From NCBI GenBank assembly GCA_019753175.1, contig JAIELK010000019.1, forward strand, positions 62,001 to 126,000: a stretch of 64,000 nucleotides of DNA. Direction: 5' to 3'. A program made the position numbers and the translations under genes. Below the pieces are notes generated by a model, which had not been told where the DNA came from, did not search any database, and was given only the letters and a program-made list of their open reading frames with translations. This DNA is from Hyphomonadaceae bacterium. Lineage in GTDB: Bacteria; Pseudomonadota; Alphaproteobacteria; Caulobacterales; Aquidulcibacteraceae. This document shows, one piece after another, positions 34,793 through 45,465 of this stretch (the stretch's first letter is position 1; each line of letters opens with the position of its first letter).

Positions 34793-35572
34793 TTGTTTCG
34801 GCGGCGCACCGCCCAGCACGCCCCTGAGCGACGCCACCGTCTCCATGTGCGTCAAATCGATGTGCAGCGGCGTCACCGAAATGCGGCCCTCATAGATGGC
34901 GCGCAAATCCGTGCCTTCGGGTGGATTCGACAGCTTGCCGTGGAAACCAAGCCAGAAGTACGAGCCGCCGCGCAGATCGGTGCGACGGTCGGCGTAGATG
35001 ATGTGCTGGTCGCGTCGCCCTTGCGTCGTCGTTTCCACGGCCTGCACCTCCTCCGGCAGCACATCCGGGAAGTTCACGTTCATCAGCACGTCTTTCGGCC
35101 AACCATGTTTCAGCAGCTGGCCGACGACGCCTGGTCCATAAGTCTCCGCTGTCTCCCACGGGATCGGTGCTTCTTCACCGCGAAAGCCGCGCGCCTGGCT
35201 GAGCGCGATCGCGGGAATGCCAAGCTGCATGCCCTGCATGGCGCCGGCGATGGTGCCGGAGAAGGTCACGTCTTCGGCGATGTTCTGGCCGCGATTGACC
35301 CCTGAGAGCACAAGGTCGGGCGCACCACCTTCGATCAGGTGCTCGACACCGAGCAGCACGCAGTCGGTCGGCGTGCCGGAGATGGCGAAACGCTTTGGCC
35401 CTGCCTGGCGCGCCCGGATCGGCGCCGTCAGCGTCAGCGCGCGCGAAGCGCCCGACTGCTCACTCTCGGGCGCGATGACCCAAACGTCGTCGCTGAACTG
35501 CCGCGCGATCTTCTCCAACACCGCAAGGCCGGTGGCGTGGATGCCGTCGTCATTGGTGCAGAGGATGCGCAT
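34778..35572 (-). CDS. surE: 5'/3'-nucleotidase SurE
   Basis: This cytoplasmic metal-dependent phosphatase acts on nucleoside monophosphates and has 264 residues. The metal site is [11 protein letters not shown] (two Asp), followed by [25 protein letters not shown] and [26 protein letters not shown], all characteristic. The last residues and stop codon lie inside a repeat unit shared with another site in the window. It is followed on the same strand by pcm. Confidence 0.96.
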   Translation of the reverse strand: MRILCTNDDGIHATGLAVLEKIARQFSDDVWVIAPESEQSGASRALTLTAPIRARQAGPKRFAISGTPTDCVLLGVEHLIEGGAPDLVLSGVNRGQNIAEDVTFSGTIAGAMQGMQLGIPAIALSQARGFRGEEAPIPWETAETYGPGVVGQLLKHGWPKDVLMNVNFPDVLPEEVQAVETTTQGRRDQHIIYADRRTDLRGGSYFWLGFHGKLSNPPEGTDLRAIYEGRISVTPLHIDLTHMETVASLRGVLGGAPPKQANSE

Positions 35573-35617
35573 GGAAGCGCCCGCTTAGCGCGGGGGGCGC
35601 TCGCTGTCACGCCGGTG

Positions 35618-36022
35618 CTATTTCCAGGCGCCGATGATCGCGCCGCCGACCGCTGCGGTGGCGAACTGGTGCAGCGTGTCGATCGCGAACACCGTCTCGC
35701 CGCCCGCTGGCGAGTAAACGTAGCCGTAGAACACCACCGCGACCATGAAGAAGAGCGCCATCAACAGGCCGGTCTCGGCGCCGCCCCACCAACCGGGCTT
35801 GTTGCGCCACTTGATGACGAGCGACAGGCCGATGGCGATCAGGAACGGAATGATGAAGCCGAGCGGCATCTTGCTCATGCCGCTTTGGAGTTCTGCTTCG
35901 CTCCAGCCGGTCGCCGCGACCCAAGTCGCCTCGAAGATCACGCCGTAGAACACAAACCCGATCAAATAGATCGCGACGGCCGCAACCAGGATCGCGAGCG
36001 CATTGTGGCCCATCACCTTCAT
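35618..36022 (-). CDS. DUF1761-like small membrane protein
   Basis: This 134-residue protein has four hydrophobic helices (ALAILVAAVAIYLIGFVFYG; LGFIIPFLIAIGLSLVI; GLLMALFFMVAVVFYGYVY; a C-terminal Ala/Gly-rich helix). The spacing and the FYGVIF and W-containing loop after helix 1 resemble DUF1761, a family of unknown function. A strong ribosome site (GGGAGGAAG) precedes the ATG. The neighbours give no hint of role. Confidence 0.65.
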   Translation of the reverse strand: MKVMGHNALAILVAAVAIYLIGFVFYGVIFEATWVAATGWSEAELQSGMSKMPLGFIIPFLIAIGLSLVIKWRNKPGWWGGAETGLLMALFFMVAVVFYGYVYSPAGGETVFAIDTLHQFATAAVGGAIIGAWK

Positions 36023-36104
36023 AACTTCCTCCCTCAGCGGCCTTTGCGGCCGCCCCTATGGAGATCAGTTTATCAGAGTCCCGGGCAAGGCCAGCGCTTT
36101 GCGA

Positions 36105-36470
36105 CTAGCGGCAGTCGAGCGCCCAGATGTCATAGGTGGGATGGTCGAGCGCGCTGAGGCTTGGGCTCGAAGCGAACAGCCAGCCATGAAAGACCTCGCG
36201 CCGTGGGCTTTCCTGGCCTTCGCGCGCGGGCGGCTGGTCGAACACCTCGACATAAATCCGCACTTCCGGCGTCTCTTCCGGCGCGCTCTTGGAACATGCA
36301 CGCGCGATCACCTCTAGCGAACCCACGCGCGCAGGACGGCCGATCGTGAGGGTGTAATCGCTAGCGTGTCCAGTCACCTTGTCGAGACCGCGAATAACGG
36401 CGCGCTGCGCGAATGCGGGCGTCGTGACCGCTACCAGAAAGGCGATGGTTGTGACGAAAGTGCGGATCAT
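36105..36470 (-). CDS. DUF2155 family secreted protein
   Basis: This is an exported protein of 121 residues with a signal peptide ending TTPAFAQ. The body, with LDKVTGHASDYTLTIG, GSLEVIARACSK, PEVRIYVEVFDQ and VFHGWLFASSPSLSALDHPTYDIWALDC, is a clear match to DUF2155, a conserved alphaproteobacterial family of unknown function. Two Cys (in ARACSK and LDC) could form a disulphide. Its start overlaps the stop of the mlaD-like gene (ATGA), so it is cotranscribed with mlaD and the NDUFA12 gene. Confidence 0.88.
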   Translation of the reverse strand: MIRTFVTTIAFLVAVTTPAFAQRAVIRGLDKVTGHASDYTLTIGRPARVGSLEVIARACSKSAPEETPEVRIYVEVFDQPPAREGQESPRREVFHGWLFASSPSLSALDHPTYDIWALDCR

Positions 36471-36940
36471 GGGGCGCTCGCCTCATTCGGCGCGCCGCTT
36501 TGTCCCTGGTTTTGCGTGAAGCTCGCCAGCAAGGTCAGGAAGTCCACGGCCGGTTGTGTGTTTGGTATCTCCGAGCCGGGAGCAAGAACATCAAATCCTG
36601 TCGGTTCGATGGCAATGAATGCCCCACCCAACAGACCGTCCGTGGCGATGCGGGCCGTAGAATCGGCCCCGATTTGCACGCCATCCGCCACTGTGAGGGT
36701 GAGCTCGGCCATGTACGTCTGCGGATCGAGCCTGATCTCGCGCACGACGCCGACCTTGACGCCAGAGACCCGGACATCCGAACCGACGGCGATGCTGCCC
36801 ACGTTCTGGAATCTGGCTTTCAACTCGTAGCCGCCGGGCCCAGTGCTGCCGGCATGGCTTGCCGCAAACGCGAAGAAAACACCTGCAACGACCACGACGA
36901 TGGCGCCGACGATGGTCTCGCCCCAGCGCTCCCAATTCAT
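36467..36940 (-). CDS. mlaD: MlaD-type MCE-domain protein
   Basis: This is an inner-membrane-anchored periplasmic MCE protein of 157 residues. Helix 1 (ETIVGAIVVVVAGVFFAFAAS) precedes one MCE domain: GGYELKARFQNVGSIAVGSDVRVSGVKVG and DSTARIATDGLLGGAFIAIEP. MlaD hexamers carry phospholipids in the Mla pathway that maintains outer-membrane asymmetry. No mlaE, mlaF or mlaC lies here; the gene sits between NDUFA12 and DUF2155 and overlaps both starts by four bases. The ATG at 36940 is chosen because upstream sequence belongs to the NDUFA12 gene in another frame. Confidence 0.9.
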   Translation of the reverse strand: MNWERWGETIVGAIVVVVAGVFFAFAASHAGSTGPGGYELKARFQNVGSIAVGSDVRVSGVKVGVVREIRLDPQTYMAELTLTVADGVQIGADSTARIATDGLLGGAFIAIEPTGFDVLAPGSEIPNTQPAVDFLTLLASFTQNQGQSGAPNEASAP

Positions 36941-37335
36941 GGCGTCTGCTCCGGTGTCCAGGCTTGGTAGTCGGAGGTGGCGGCCGCACGCTGACCGCCC
37001 CGTGCGAGCGACCCCTTCGGTCGATAAGCGCGCACGGTGCCGGTCATGTTCGGCACATGCGCCTTCTCCCAGGGTTGGCGCTTCAGCGGCTGCTCGGTCG
37101 GCGGTGCATCGACGATGTAATGCAGCCAAGCGTGCCAGTCGGGCGGCACCCGAGACGCTTCGGCCAGTCCGTTGTAAATCACGTAACGGCGCTTGCGGCC
37201 CTCGATGCTCGGGCGGCGCTCTTCGAAATAGCGGTTGCCTTGCTCATCGCGTCCGACCAGCGACGCGCGGCGGCCAATGTCGAACAGCGCCCCAGCGCTC
37301 GCCCCATTCCACCAAGTAAAAAGCCACTTGAACAT
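36937..37335 (-). CDS. NADH:ubiquinone oxidoreductase accessory subunit NDUFA12 (B17.2)
   Basis: This is a supernumerary subunit of alphaproteobacterial and mitochondrial complex I, with 132 residues. Family blocks are LVGRDEQGNRYFEE, RRYVIYNG, EASRVPPDWHAWLHYIVD, and WEKAHVPNMTGTVRAYRPKGSL. The start at 37335 (MFKWLFTWWN) gives the normal length. It is first in a three-gene overlapping operon with mlaD and DUF2155; the core nuo genes are elsewhere. Confidence 0.95.
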   Translation of the reverse strand: MFKWLFTWWNGASAGALFDIGRRASLVGRDEQGNRYFEERRPSIEGRKRRYVIYNGLAEASRVPPDWHAWLHYIVDAPPTEQPLKRQPWEKAHVPNMTGTVRAYRPKGSLARGGQRAAATSDYQAWTPEQTP

Positions 37336-37517
37336 CGTGAGCCTGATTCCGCGACCGCCAATCACCCGCCTCGGCGGCGCGAATATGGCGAACGAGCCGT
37401 GGCCCGTCTAGTGCAGCTGCGAAACAATATCTTGGGATAAATAGTGCATCCGCACCACAAGATGTTGATGCGTGCGCGAAGCATCCCTACTCTGTGGCGG
37501 TTCCAGTGGAGGCCCGC

Positions 37518-40118
37518 ATGGCCGGGGATGAAGCCAACGACATCGATAACGCGGACAGCGTGGCGCTAGACGCGCCCGAAGCCTGGTCGCCGGCGATGGC
37601 CCAGGCCGCAGCCGACGCGGGCCTCGTGCTGGAAACGGCGACTGGGCCGAGCATCCGAGCAGCGATCGTCCGGCTCGCGGTGAAGCTCGCGGAGTGTGCT
37701 GACGACCCCGGCCTGGCGGGCACCCTCGGGGAGCATTTGGCGGCCGGCCGGATTGGCTTTGACCCACCGCTGATTAGCGCGACCATGCACGGGGGAGCGT
37801 CAGCTGCGTCGGCCGCCCTCATGGCGTGGCCCGACACCCGCCCGCTTGAAATGGCGGCCTTGGCTGAAGCGCAAGCGCACCTTGCCTCCGGTGTGCGGCT
37901 TGGCATTGCGGGCACGCCATCTTCCGCTGCGCTCGACGCGCTCGACGCCGCCGCGCGCCTGCTGGATCCTGACGGACGCGCTGGCGCCGCCGTCCTGGTG
38001 CGCTCACCGGACGACACCTTGGCGGCGGATGAGGTCGCACGCACGCGCGCCACTGTCGCGCTCACCGCAGGAGCGCGCACATTGGATGCAGCGCTTGCCG
38101 AACTCGCCATCGAAGCGGTGCGCAGCGGCCTGAACCCGGATAATGGCGGCGTGCGCCGCAAGGCCGCCATCGCGCGTCTGGCCGGCGCGCCTGACGCCGA
38201 CATTGTCGCCGCGCTCTCGGGGAGCGTGTCACGCTCCGCATACAATGCTGCTCTCGATGCGGGCGCAGCCGCCCATCGCACCCGCATTTGTATCGCCACC
38301 GTGCAACCAAGCGCGCACGCGCGCTCGGCGCCGTTGCACGCCGCGATCGATCCCACCGGCGCTGCCGCGGGCGATGCGCCCTGTAGCGTGATCGCTGCGT
38401 CGATAGCGCTGCCGCGCTTTCACGCCTCAGTGTTCGACAGCGAGGCGTTGAGCGAGACGGTGCGCTTGCTCGCTCGCACACTGGATGCCGCGCCCGTCAG
38501 CGGTCCTCGCGCGATCGTCATTCGTCTTGAGGGACTTGGCGCGCTGCTCATGCGCACGGGTCTAGCTTACGACAGCGACGCCGCGCGCAGGCACGCCGCT
38601 TCGATCGCGGCCACCGCGCAAACGGCGCTGCGCAACGCCAAAACACGGGCTAAGGCGACGATCGTGTTCGCCAGCGACGTCGCCAGCGCGCGTCGCCTAG
38701 GGCTGTCGGCGACAAGTCTTGCGCCGCTGCCAAGCGCGGTCGCTTTCGGCGAGCGCTCAGGGGGAGGCTTTGGCCACCTGCTTAGCGCTGATGCGCGCTG
38801 CGGTCTTGCCGCTCTGGGGTACAGCGATGACGCCATTGCCGCGATCGCCAAGCATGTCGAAGGGCGCCGTACGCTCAAGGGCGCGCCGGGTGTAAACCTC
38901 GAACGCTTGGAAAAACTCGGCCTTACCGAGCCCGCGCTCGAAGCCATCGAGGAAGCCGCGGCCGACGCCTTTAACTTGCGCGCGGCGGTGCATCCGCTGG
39001 TGATTGGGCGCGAGCTTTGCGAAGATGTCTTGAAACTGCCCTCCGATGTCGCGACCGGCAAACGAGGCGACCTCTTGATGACGCTAGGCTTCAGCGCCGA
39101 CGATGTCGCGGCTGCGGAAGCCTATTGTATGGGCGCAGCCGACCTGAACGGCGCCTCAGCGCTGAAACCCGAACACGCTGCGGTGTTCGCGAACGCCGAC
39201 GACATCGCGCCTGACGCCCTTATCGCTATGGCGGCCGCGCTCAAACCTCACGCGCGCACGACGCTGCGCCTGACGCTTGGCGTCGAGGCCAGCAAGCGCC
39301 GCGACGCTCTGCTCGTCGCAGCGCGCGATGCAGGGGCGGCGTTGATCCAGATCGAGGCTACCGCGCCGCCGATCTCGCTCTCGCTCGCGTCGCTGGACGA
39401 AGAACCGCCGGCCCCTGTGTCGCCGACTGCCCCTGCGCTGATAGCGGACGCGCCCAGCCCCCCGCAGCGCCGCCGCCTGCCCGATCGCCGCAAGGGCTAC
39501 ATCCAGAAGTCGACGGTTGGCGGCCACAAAGTGTATCTGCACACCGGCGAATATGACGACGGCGCGCTCGGCGAGATCTTCATCGACCTGCACAAGGAAG
39601 GCGCGGCCTTCCGCTCGCTGATGAACAATTTCGCGATTTCGATCTCTATTGGCCTGCAATATGGGGTGCCGCTCGAAGATTACTGCGACGCGTTCCTGTT
39701 CACGCGGTTTGAACCGGCCGGCGAAGTAAAGGGCAACGAAACCATTCGCCACGCCACCTCGATCCTGGACTACATCTTCCGCGAATTGGCGGTGAGCTAT
39801 CTCGGTCGCGCCGATCTCGCGCAGATGGATCCCTTCGACGCGCGCGGCGATGGATTGTCGAAGCGCGCCATCGACGCCGAGAGCGCCATGCGACTTATTT
39901 CGCGTGGCTTCTCACGCGGCGCTGCGCCCGACAACTTGGTTGTGCTCCGTCCCAAGACGGTCGCAGAGAGCATACAGGAACGGCGCGAGGTGAAAACGCC
40001 ACGCGCGACGACCTCCGTTTATCGCAACGAACCCTGCAGCGCATGCGGTCATTTCACTGTGCAACAGGACGGCGCCTGCGCTGCCTGCGGCGCGAAGGGA
40101 CAAGCCAAGGGCGGCTGA
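37518..40118 (+). CDS. Degenerate class II (NrdJ-like) ribonucleotide reductase paralogue with intact C-terminal module
   Basis: This 866-residue protein keeps the C-terminal NrdJ module almost unchanged (about 650-800: [67 protein letters not shown]). Residues about 288-620 follow the second half of the RNR barrel but with the catalytic sequence eroded: [13 protein letters not shown] stands where NrdJ has [26 protein letters not shown] where it has CGAMTLEGAPHLK, and the NPCSE and KTINMP motifs are missing. The first 280 residues are Ala-rich and unaligned. The tail has CSACG and CAACG zinc-type pairs but lacks the terminal redox Cys pair. A GGAGG site supports the ATG at 37518. It is probably not a reductase; a regulatory or DNA-metabolism role is inference. 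Confidence 0.8.
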   Translation: MAGDEANDIDNADSVALDAPEAWSPAMAQAAADAGLVLETATGPSIRAAIVRLAVKLAECADDPGLAGTLGEHLAAGRIGFDPPLISATMHGGASAASAALMAWPDTRPLEMAALAEAQAHLASGVRLGIAGTPSSAALDALDAAARLLDPDGRAGAAVLVRSPDDTLAADEVARTRATVALTAGARTLDAALAELAIEAVRSGLNPDNGGVRRKAAIARLAGAPDADIVAALSGSVSRSAYNAALDAGAAAHRTRICIATVQPSAHARSAPLHAAIDPTGAAAGDAPCSVIAASIALPRFHASVFDSEALSETVRLLARTLDAAPVSGPRAIVIRLEGLGALLMRTGLAYDSDAARRHAASIAATAQTALRNAKTRAKATIVFASDVASARRLGLSATSLAPLPSAVAFGERSGGGFGHLLSADARCGLAALGYSDDAIAAIAKHVEGRRTLKGAPGVNLERLEKLGLTEPALEAIEEAAADAFNLRAAVHPLVIGRELCEDVLKLPSDVATGKRGDLLMTLGFSADDVAAAEAYCMGAADLNGASALKPEHAAVFANADDIAPDALIAMAAALKPHARTTLRLTLGVEASKRRDALLVAARDAGAALIQIEATAPPISLSLASLDEEPPAPVSPTAPALIADAPSPPQRRRLPDRRKGYIQKSTVGGHKVYLHTGEYDDGALGEIFIDLHKEGAAFRSLMNNFAISISIGLQYGVPLEDYCDAFLFTRFEPAGEVKGNETIRHATSILDYIFRELAVSYLGRADLAQMDPFDARGDGLSKRAIDAESAMRLISRGFSRGAAPDNLVVLRPKTVAESIQERREVKTPRATTSVYRNEPCSACGHFTVQQDGACAACGAKGQAKGG

Positions 40119-40276
40119 GCATCGAGCGGCTCATTCCACCTTCCACGTCACGGCGGCGTCCCATCTCGGCGCGGCGGCGTAACGCCCTGCGTCGAGATCG
40201 CGCCAAACGTTGCCGTGCAGCGATTTCGCGGCCGGGGCATACGGCTCGCTTGACGTTGTCGGCTGCACGTAGCGCC

Positions 40277-41500
40277 CTAACCTCTCGTATTCGGCAATCG
40301 TGAGCCGCGCTGACGCGCTGGCTCCGCGTTGTTGTCGGGGTGCTGCACAAACTTTACCACCTGAAGAATATTCGATTCCAGCCTGCAGCCTGGCGTCGAA
40401 CCACTCAGCTGTTCAACCCGCCACGTCCCGATGACGCGCTCGATCGCCCTGCTGAACGCATGCGAGCCTGCCTGCGCGGCAACCTCGTGATGAGCGATCT
40501 GGCCATCTGCGCCGATTCGAAAGAACAGAACCACCGTCGCGACTTCGGTAGATCGCGGGTACTCAGGCATCCGGCCCGGTGCAACGCGAATTAGACATCG
40601 CGGCCGGGTCAGATCGAGAGGCCGCCCGAGTTCGCGAAGCCCGTCCGCATCACCCTGCGCCTCTGCAGACGAAGGCGGCACTTCCAGTCCGTCCGCCGAT
40701 AGCTTCGATTCTAGAGCATGCCGCCAGGCGAGCGCTTCAGCATACGTGCGCTGTGCGAGTGTCAGCTGCAAAGTCGGCGATTCAATCTGCGACATGGGGC
40801 GAAGTGTGCGCTCGGCCTGGCTCAATAACGCATGCGCCGCATGCGCTTCGCCTTCATCGATCCGACTGCCATCCGCCAGTTCCGCCAGGATGATCGACAC
40901 GGCCTCCAATGTTCGCGCCCGTGCAAGCCCGTACTCTTCACCAAGTTCTGAACCAGCGGGGTTTGCGCCGGCAAGCGCCCAAGCACGACGCGATGTCGCA
41001 AACTCCCGCCTGGACAGCGACCAGTTCCCAAGTTGAATCGCCGCCGCATAAAGATCGTGCTCTGGGAACGCTTGCGTCTCGCTGAAGAGCAATTCCTCCA
41101 TACGTCTCGCCGCCGCTTCACCAGCAGGCGAGTCCGAAGCCGCCCCGAGCGTGGCGCGCATGAGGATAAGTTCAGTGTAGGCGGCATCCACGCTTTGGGC
41201 GCCGGCGCGTGCAAGATCCCAGGCGCGCTGCGCCGCTGGCTGAGCCAAGCTGGGGCGTCCCGCTTGGAGCTCGGCTGAGGCGAGATTGAGCGCAAGAACC
41301 GCTGTACGCCCTCCGCCGCCGTCCCGAGTCTCTGACGCCGACAACGCAGCACGCGCTTCAACAACCGCAGTGTCGATATCTCCGCGCTCCAGCGCCGCCA
41401 CATAGGCGCGATAGTGCTGCATCACAGTATTAGTTTGAGCGGGGGCGTCCGCTACCCAACAAACGGCGAACAGAACCACAACGGCGAATAACCAACGCAT
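40277..41500 (-). CDS. Exported helical-repeat protein with TonB-C-like C-terminal domain
   Basis: I do not recognise a named family. The 407-residue product has a signal peptide ending DAPAQT and an alpha-helical repeat region (about 25-270) that looks TPR-like, for example HYRAYVAALERGDIDTAVVEARAAL. The last third, with PEYPRSTEVATVVLFFRIGADGQIAHHEV, FSRAIERVIGTWRV and a Cys pair, resembles the TonB/energy-transducer C-terminal fold seen in stand-alone periplasmic proteins. The start at 41500 has a GGAG six bases upstream. It could scaffold or sense envelope components. No linked operon partner is evident; it lies between the RNR-like gene (convergent) and aspS. Confidence 0.65.
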   Translation of the reverse strand: MRWLFAVVVLFAVCWVADAPAQTNTVMQHYRAYVAALERGDIDTAVVEARAALSASETRDGGGGRTAVLALNLASAELQAGRPSLAQPAAQRAWDLARAGAQSVDAAYTELILMRATLGAASDSPAGEAAARRMEELLFSETQAFPEHDLYAAAIQLGNWSLSRREFATSRRAWALAGANPAGSELGEEYGLARARTLEAVSIILAELADGSRIDEGEAHAAHALLSQAERTLRPMSQIESPTLQLTLAQRTYAEALAWRHALESKLSADGLEVPPSSAEAQGDADGLRELGRPLDLTRPRCLIRVAPGRMPEYPRSTEVATVVLFFRIGADGQIAHHEVAAQAGSHAFSRAIERVIGTWRVEQLSGSTPGCRLESNILQVVKFVQHPDNNAEPARQRGSRLPNTRG

Positions 41501-41581
41501 GGACGGCTCCACCCAAGTGCGGCTTTATGTACCGCACAAGCATGAACGCCGCAACCAAGGGTATGTACGCCGGTTCTCTCC

Positions 41582-43372
41582 CTAATCCAGCACGCGAATA
41601 TGCAGCTCCTTCAGCTGCTTCGCCGTCACTTCGCCCGGCGCGTTCATCATCAGGTCTTGCGCTTGCTGATTGAACGGGAACACGATCACTTCGCGGATGT
41701 TGTCGACGCCGGCGAGCAGCATGACGATGCGGTCGACCCCGGGCGCGGAGCCTCCGTGCGGGGGCGCGCCGAAGCGGAAAGCGTTGAGCATGCCGCCGAA
41801 CTTTTCCTCCACCACCTCGCGGCCATAACCGGCGATCTCGAACGCCTTGATCATGATCTCGGGCTTGTGGTTGCGGATCGCGCCGGAGGACAGCTCCACG
41901 CCGTTGCAGACAATGTCGTACTGGAAGGCGGTGATCTTCTCGATGGTCGCGCGGTCGCCCGCATCGAGCTTCAGAAACGCCTCGTGATCGTAGTTCGGCA
42001 TCGAGAACGGGTTGTGCGAGAAGTCGATCTTCTTTTCTTCCTCACTCCATTCGTACATCGGGAAATCGACGATCCAGCAGAACGCGAACTGGTCCTTGTC
42101 GGCGAGGTTCAGCTCATCGGCGACCTTGTTGCGCGCGAGGCCGGCGAATTTGTAGAACACGCTAGGATCGCCGGCGACGAAAAACGCGGCGTCGCCGACC
42201 TTCAAGCCAAGCTGATCGCGCAGCGCGTTCGCTTTTTCCGCGCCGATATTCTTGGCGATGGGCCCGGCGCCGCCTTCTTCGCCCTCGCGCCAGAAAATGT
42301 AGCCGAGCCCCGGTTGGCCTTCGCTTTGCGCCCATGAGTTCATCTTATCGCAAAACGCGCGCGAGCCGCCGTTCGGCGCCGGCACGGCCCACACCGCCGC
42401 GCCCGGCTTTTCCAGAATGCGCGCGAACAACCCAAAGCCGCCGCCGCGGAAATGGTCGCTGACATCTTGCAACACCAACGGGTTGCGCAGATCGGGTTTA
42501 TCGGAGCCGTACTTGGCGATGCTCTCAGCGTACGGAATGCGCGGAAACGAACCCGCCTTGGTGACGCGCTTGCCCGCGCCGAATTCCTCGAACACGCCGG
42601 CGAGCACGGGCTCAATCGCGTTAAACACGTCTTCCTGGGTGACGAAGCTCATCTCGAAATCAAGCTGATAAAACTCGCCGGGGCTGCGATCAGCGCGGGC
42701 GTCCTCGTCGCGGAAGCAGGGCGCGATCTGAAAATATTTGTCGAAGCCCGCCACCATCAAGAGCTGTTTGAATTGCTGCGGGGCCTGCGGCAGCGCGTAG
42801 AATTTCCCCGGGTGCAGCCGCGACGGCACCAGAAAATCGCGCGCACCTTCGGGGCTCGACGCAGTCAGGATCGGGGTTTGAAATTCTGTGAAGCCCTGCG
42901 CGATCATGCGTCGGCGCAAACTCGCGATCACTTGGCTGCGCAAGAGAATGCTCTTGTGCAGCTTCTCGCGGCGCAAATCCAGAAACCGATATTTGAGCCG
43001 AATGTCCTCGGGATAGTCCGGCTCGCCGAACACCGGCAGCGGCAATTCCTCGGCTGCGCCCAGCACTTCCAGCGCATTCGCCTGCACTTCGATGCCGCCG
43101 GTGGGCAAGTTTGGGTTCACCGTTTCCGTGGTGCGCTCGACCACTTTGCCGTCAATGCGGATCACACTCTCGGCGCGCAGACGCTCCGCCGCCGCGAACG
43201 CTGCGCTCGACGGCGCAATAACGATTTGCGTCAGCCCAAAATTGTCGCGCAGGTCGATGAAGAGCAGCCCGCCATGGTCGCGCTTGCGATGCACCCAGCC
43301 AGACAAACGCACCGACGCGCCGGCATCGGCGGGGCGAAGCTGCCCACAAGTGTGGGTGCGGTAGGCGTGCAT
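41582..43372 (-). CDS. aspS: Aspartate--tRNA ligase
   Basis: This is a class II synthetase of 596 residues, bacterial type. The N-terminal OB domain shows [23 protein letters not shown], the catalytic core shows [40 protein letters not shown] and [25 protein letters not shown], and motif 3 is [22 protein letters not shown]. The GAD insertion domain is present in the middle. The start is ATG 43372 after TGGAGCTC. Such bacterial-type enzymes may be non-discriminating and also charge tRNA-Asn; the sequence alone does not settle this. Confidence 0.96.
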   Translation of the reverse strand: MHAYRTHTCGQLRPADAGASVRLSGWVHRKRDHGGLLFIDLRDNFGLTQIVIAPSSAAFAAAERLRAESVIRIDGKVVERTTETVNPNLPTGGIEVQANALEVLGAAEELPLPVFGEPDYPEDIRLKYRFLDLRREKLHKSILLRSQVIASLRRRMIAQGFTEFQTPILTASSPEGARDFLVPSRLHPGKFYALPQAPQQFKQLLMVAGFDKYFQIAPCFRDEDARADRSPGEFYQLDFEMSFVTQEDVFNAIEPVLAGVFEEFGAGKRVTKAGSFPRIPYAESIAKYGSDKPDLRNPLVLQDVSDHFRGGGFGLFARILEKPGAAVWAVPAPNGGSRAFCDKMNSWAQSEGQPGLGYIFWREGEEGGAGPIAKNIGAEKANALRDQLGLKVGDAAFFVAGDPSVFYKFAGLARNKVADELNLADKDQFAFCWIVDFPMYEWSEEEKKIDFSHNPFSMPNYDHEAFLKLDAGDRATIEKITAFQYDIVCNGVELSSGAIRNHKPEIMIKAFEIAGYGREVVEEKFGGMLNAFRFGAPPHGGSAPGVDRIVMLLAGVDNIREVIVFPFNQQAQDLMMNAPGEVTAKQLKELHIRVLD

Positions 43373-43455
43373 TTTGAGCTCCAGACTGAAGCGCGGGGTA
43401 GCGCATGGGCGCGCCCTGCTTGTCAAGGCAGGGCGCCGCATAGCATCGTTCCGCC

Positions 43456-45252
43456 ATGACGCAGACAGTTCGCATTGGCGGCGCTGGCGGGTTTTTGGGC
43501 GACAGCTCCACCGCCGCGCCGCAGCTTTTGCCGCATGTCGACTATTTGGTGCTGGATTATCTGGCCGAGGCGACGCTGTCGCTGATCGGGCGGGCGCAGC
43601 GCAAGAACCCGGCGGCGGGCTATGCCGGGGATTTCACGGAATGGGTGTGGAGGGACAATCTGCGCGACCTCAAAGCGCGCGGCGTTAGAATCGTCACCAA
43701 TGCCGGAGCGCTCGATCCGCGCGCGTGCCGGGCGCGCATGCAGACGATTGCCGCCGAAGCCGGGCTTTCGTTCAAGATCGCCATCGTTGAGGGCGACGAT
43801 CTGCGTCCGCGCCTGGGCGAACTTACCGGCGCGCGCGAGATCGATACCGGTGCGCCCTATCCGCAAGCGTCCGAAGTGCTGTCCGCCAATGCCTATTTCG
43901 GCGCGCAGCCGATTGTTGCAGCACTTGCGGCGGGCGCCGATGTGGTCATCACCGGGCGCGTCGTCGATTCCGCGCTGGCGCTGGCGCCGCTGGCATACGA
44001 ATTCGGCTGGCGCTTCGATGAATATGACAAGCTCGCCATGGGCTCGCTGTGCGGACACGTGCTTGAATGCGGCGCGCAGGCGACGGGCGGGCTGTTCACC
44101 GATTGGGAACAGGTGCCCGATTGGGCCCATATCGGCTATCCGATCGCCACCTGCGACGCCGATGGCGGCTTCGTCATCAGCAAACCGCCGAACACGGGCG
44201 GGCTGGTGTCGCCGGCCACGGTGGCCGAGCAGATCGTGTACGAAATCGGCGACCCGCAATCCTATGCGCTGCCGGACGTGATTTGCGACTTCTCGCATGT
44301 GCGCGTCGAAGCGCTCGACGGCGAGCGCGTGCGCGTGAGCGGGGCCAGAGGCCGCGCGCCGAGCGGGCTCTACAAGGTGTGCACCACCTATCAGGACGGC
44401 TGGCGCCTGATTGCTCTGGCGCCGGTGGTGGGACGCGATGCGGCGCGCAAAGCCGTGCGCCAGGCCGAGGCGGTGCTGACCCGCGTCGAGGAAATGCTGC
44501 GGGCGAAAAACATCGCCCCGTTCCGCGCCAAGCGCATCGAGCCGCTCGGCGCGGAAACCACCTATGGCGCACAGGCGCGCACGGGGAACACGCGCGAGAT
44601 CGCGTGCAGGATCGGCGTCGAGCACGACGATCCGGACGCGTTCCGCTATCTGATGCGCGAGATCGAAAGCCCGGCGACCTCAATGTCGGTGGGCACAACA
44701 GGCTGGTTCGGCGCGCGCCCTGCGCCCGCGCCGGTGATGCGGGTGTTCTCAAGCATGATCGAACGCGCGCGCGTCCCCGCTTTCGTTGATCTTGACGGCG
44801 CGCGCAGCGAGCATGCGCCGTTGGCGACCTCCGGGTCTTCGCCGCCTGAGCCCATCCCCGCCGGCGAGGGCGCCGAGCCCGATCCGGCCTGGCCGCGCGC
44901 GCCGCTGATCGCCCTCGCCTGGGCGCGCTCCGGCGACAAGGGCGACGCCTTCAATATCGGCGTGATCGCGCGCCATCCCGAGTTCTTGCCCTACATCCGC
45001 GCCGCACTGAGCGAAGACGCGGTCAAGGCTTTCTTCGCGCACGAATTCGAAGGCGCCGCCGCGCCCTCGGTGACGCGCTACGAATTGCCCGGACTGAACG
45101 GGCTCAACTTCCACCTGAAGCAAAGCCTCGGCGGCGGGCAGATGGGAACCCTGCGCCTCGACGCGCTCGCCAAAGGCAAGGCGCAGCAACTGCTGGATTT
45201 CGAGGTGCCCGTACTGCCGGAGGTTCTCGCCCGGCTACCGTCTAAGCACTGA
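43456..45252 (+). CDS. AtuA/DUF1446 family protein (acyclic terpene or acyl-CoA catabolism)
   Basis: This is a cytoplasmic protein of 598 residues. The N-terminal DUF1446 domain (about 3-450) contains [42 protein letters not shown] and [21 protein letters not shown]-terminal AtuA-like ferredoxin-fold domain (about 495-595) contains [27 protein letters not shown]. The two-domain arrangement matches AtuA of the acyclic-terpene pathway, whose biochemical role is not settled, but no carboxylase subunits (AtuC/F) are near, so a general acyl-CoA catabolic role is equally possible. It is divergent from aspS and followed by tRNA-Val on the other strand. Confidence 0.87.
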   Translation: MTQTVRIGGAGGFLGDSSTAAPQLLPHVDYLVLDYLAEATLSLIGRAQRKNPAAGYAGDFTEWVWRDNLRDLKARGVRIVTNAGALDPRACRARMQTIAAEAGLSFKIAIVEGDDLRPRLGELTGAREIDTGAPYPQASEVLSANAYFGAQPIVAALAAGADVVITGRVVDSALALAPLAYEFGWRFDEYDKLAMGSLCGHVLECGAQATGGLFTDWEQVPDWAHIGYPIATCDADGGFVISKPPNTGGLVSPATVAEQIVYEIGDPQSYALPDVICDFSHVRVEALDGERVRVSGARGRAPSGLYKVCTTYQDGWRLIALAPVVGRDAARKAVRQAEAVLTRVEEMLRAKNIAPFRAKRIEPLGAETTYGAQARTGNTREIACRIGVEHDDPDAFRYLMREIESPATSMSVGTTGWFGARPAPAPVMRVFSSMIERARVPAFVDLDGARSEHAPLATSGSSPPEPIPAGEGAEPDPAWPRAPLIALAWARSGDKGDAFNIGVIARHPEFLPYIRAALSEDAVKAFFAHEFEGAAAPSVTRYELPGLNGLNFHLKQSLGGGQMGTLRLDALAKGKAQQLLDFEVPVLPEVLARLPSKH

Positions 45253-45257
45253 AACCG

Positions 45258-45332
<75 letters not shown>

Positions 45333-45451
45333 GGTAGGCCGGTGACGGCCCAGGTCCGAAGGGCGCGGACCATGATGTGCCGCCTCGCCTGCGTCAAGGC
45401 GGGTTGACGGCGCCCCACGAAACTGCGCAATTGCGAACCGTTCGCAACTAC

Positions 45452-45465
45452 GGAGAGCCACTCTG
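45452..45465 (+). promoter_or_regulatory. Ribosome binding site deciding a CTG start
   Basis: GGAGAG begins at 45452 and the CTG codon follows at 45463-45465, with seven bases after GGAG. No ATG, GTG or TTG occurs in this frame between the preceding stop (45373-45375) and the ATG at 45529 after the lipobox Cys. The spacing supports CTG; ATT at 45466 is the alternative. Confidence 0.6.
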
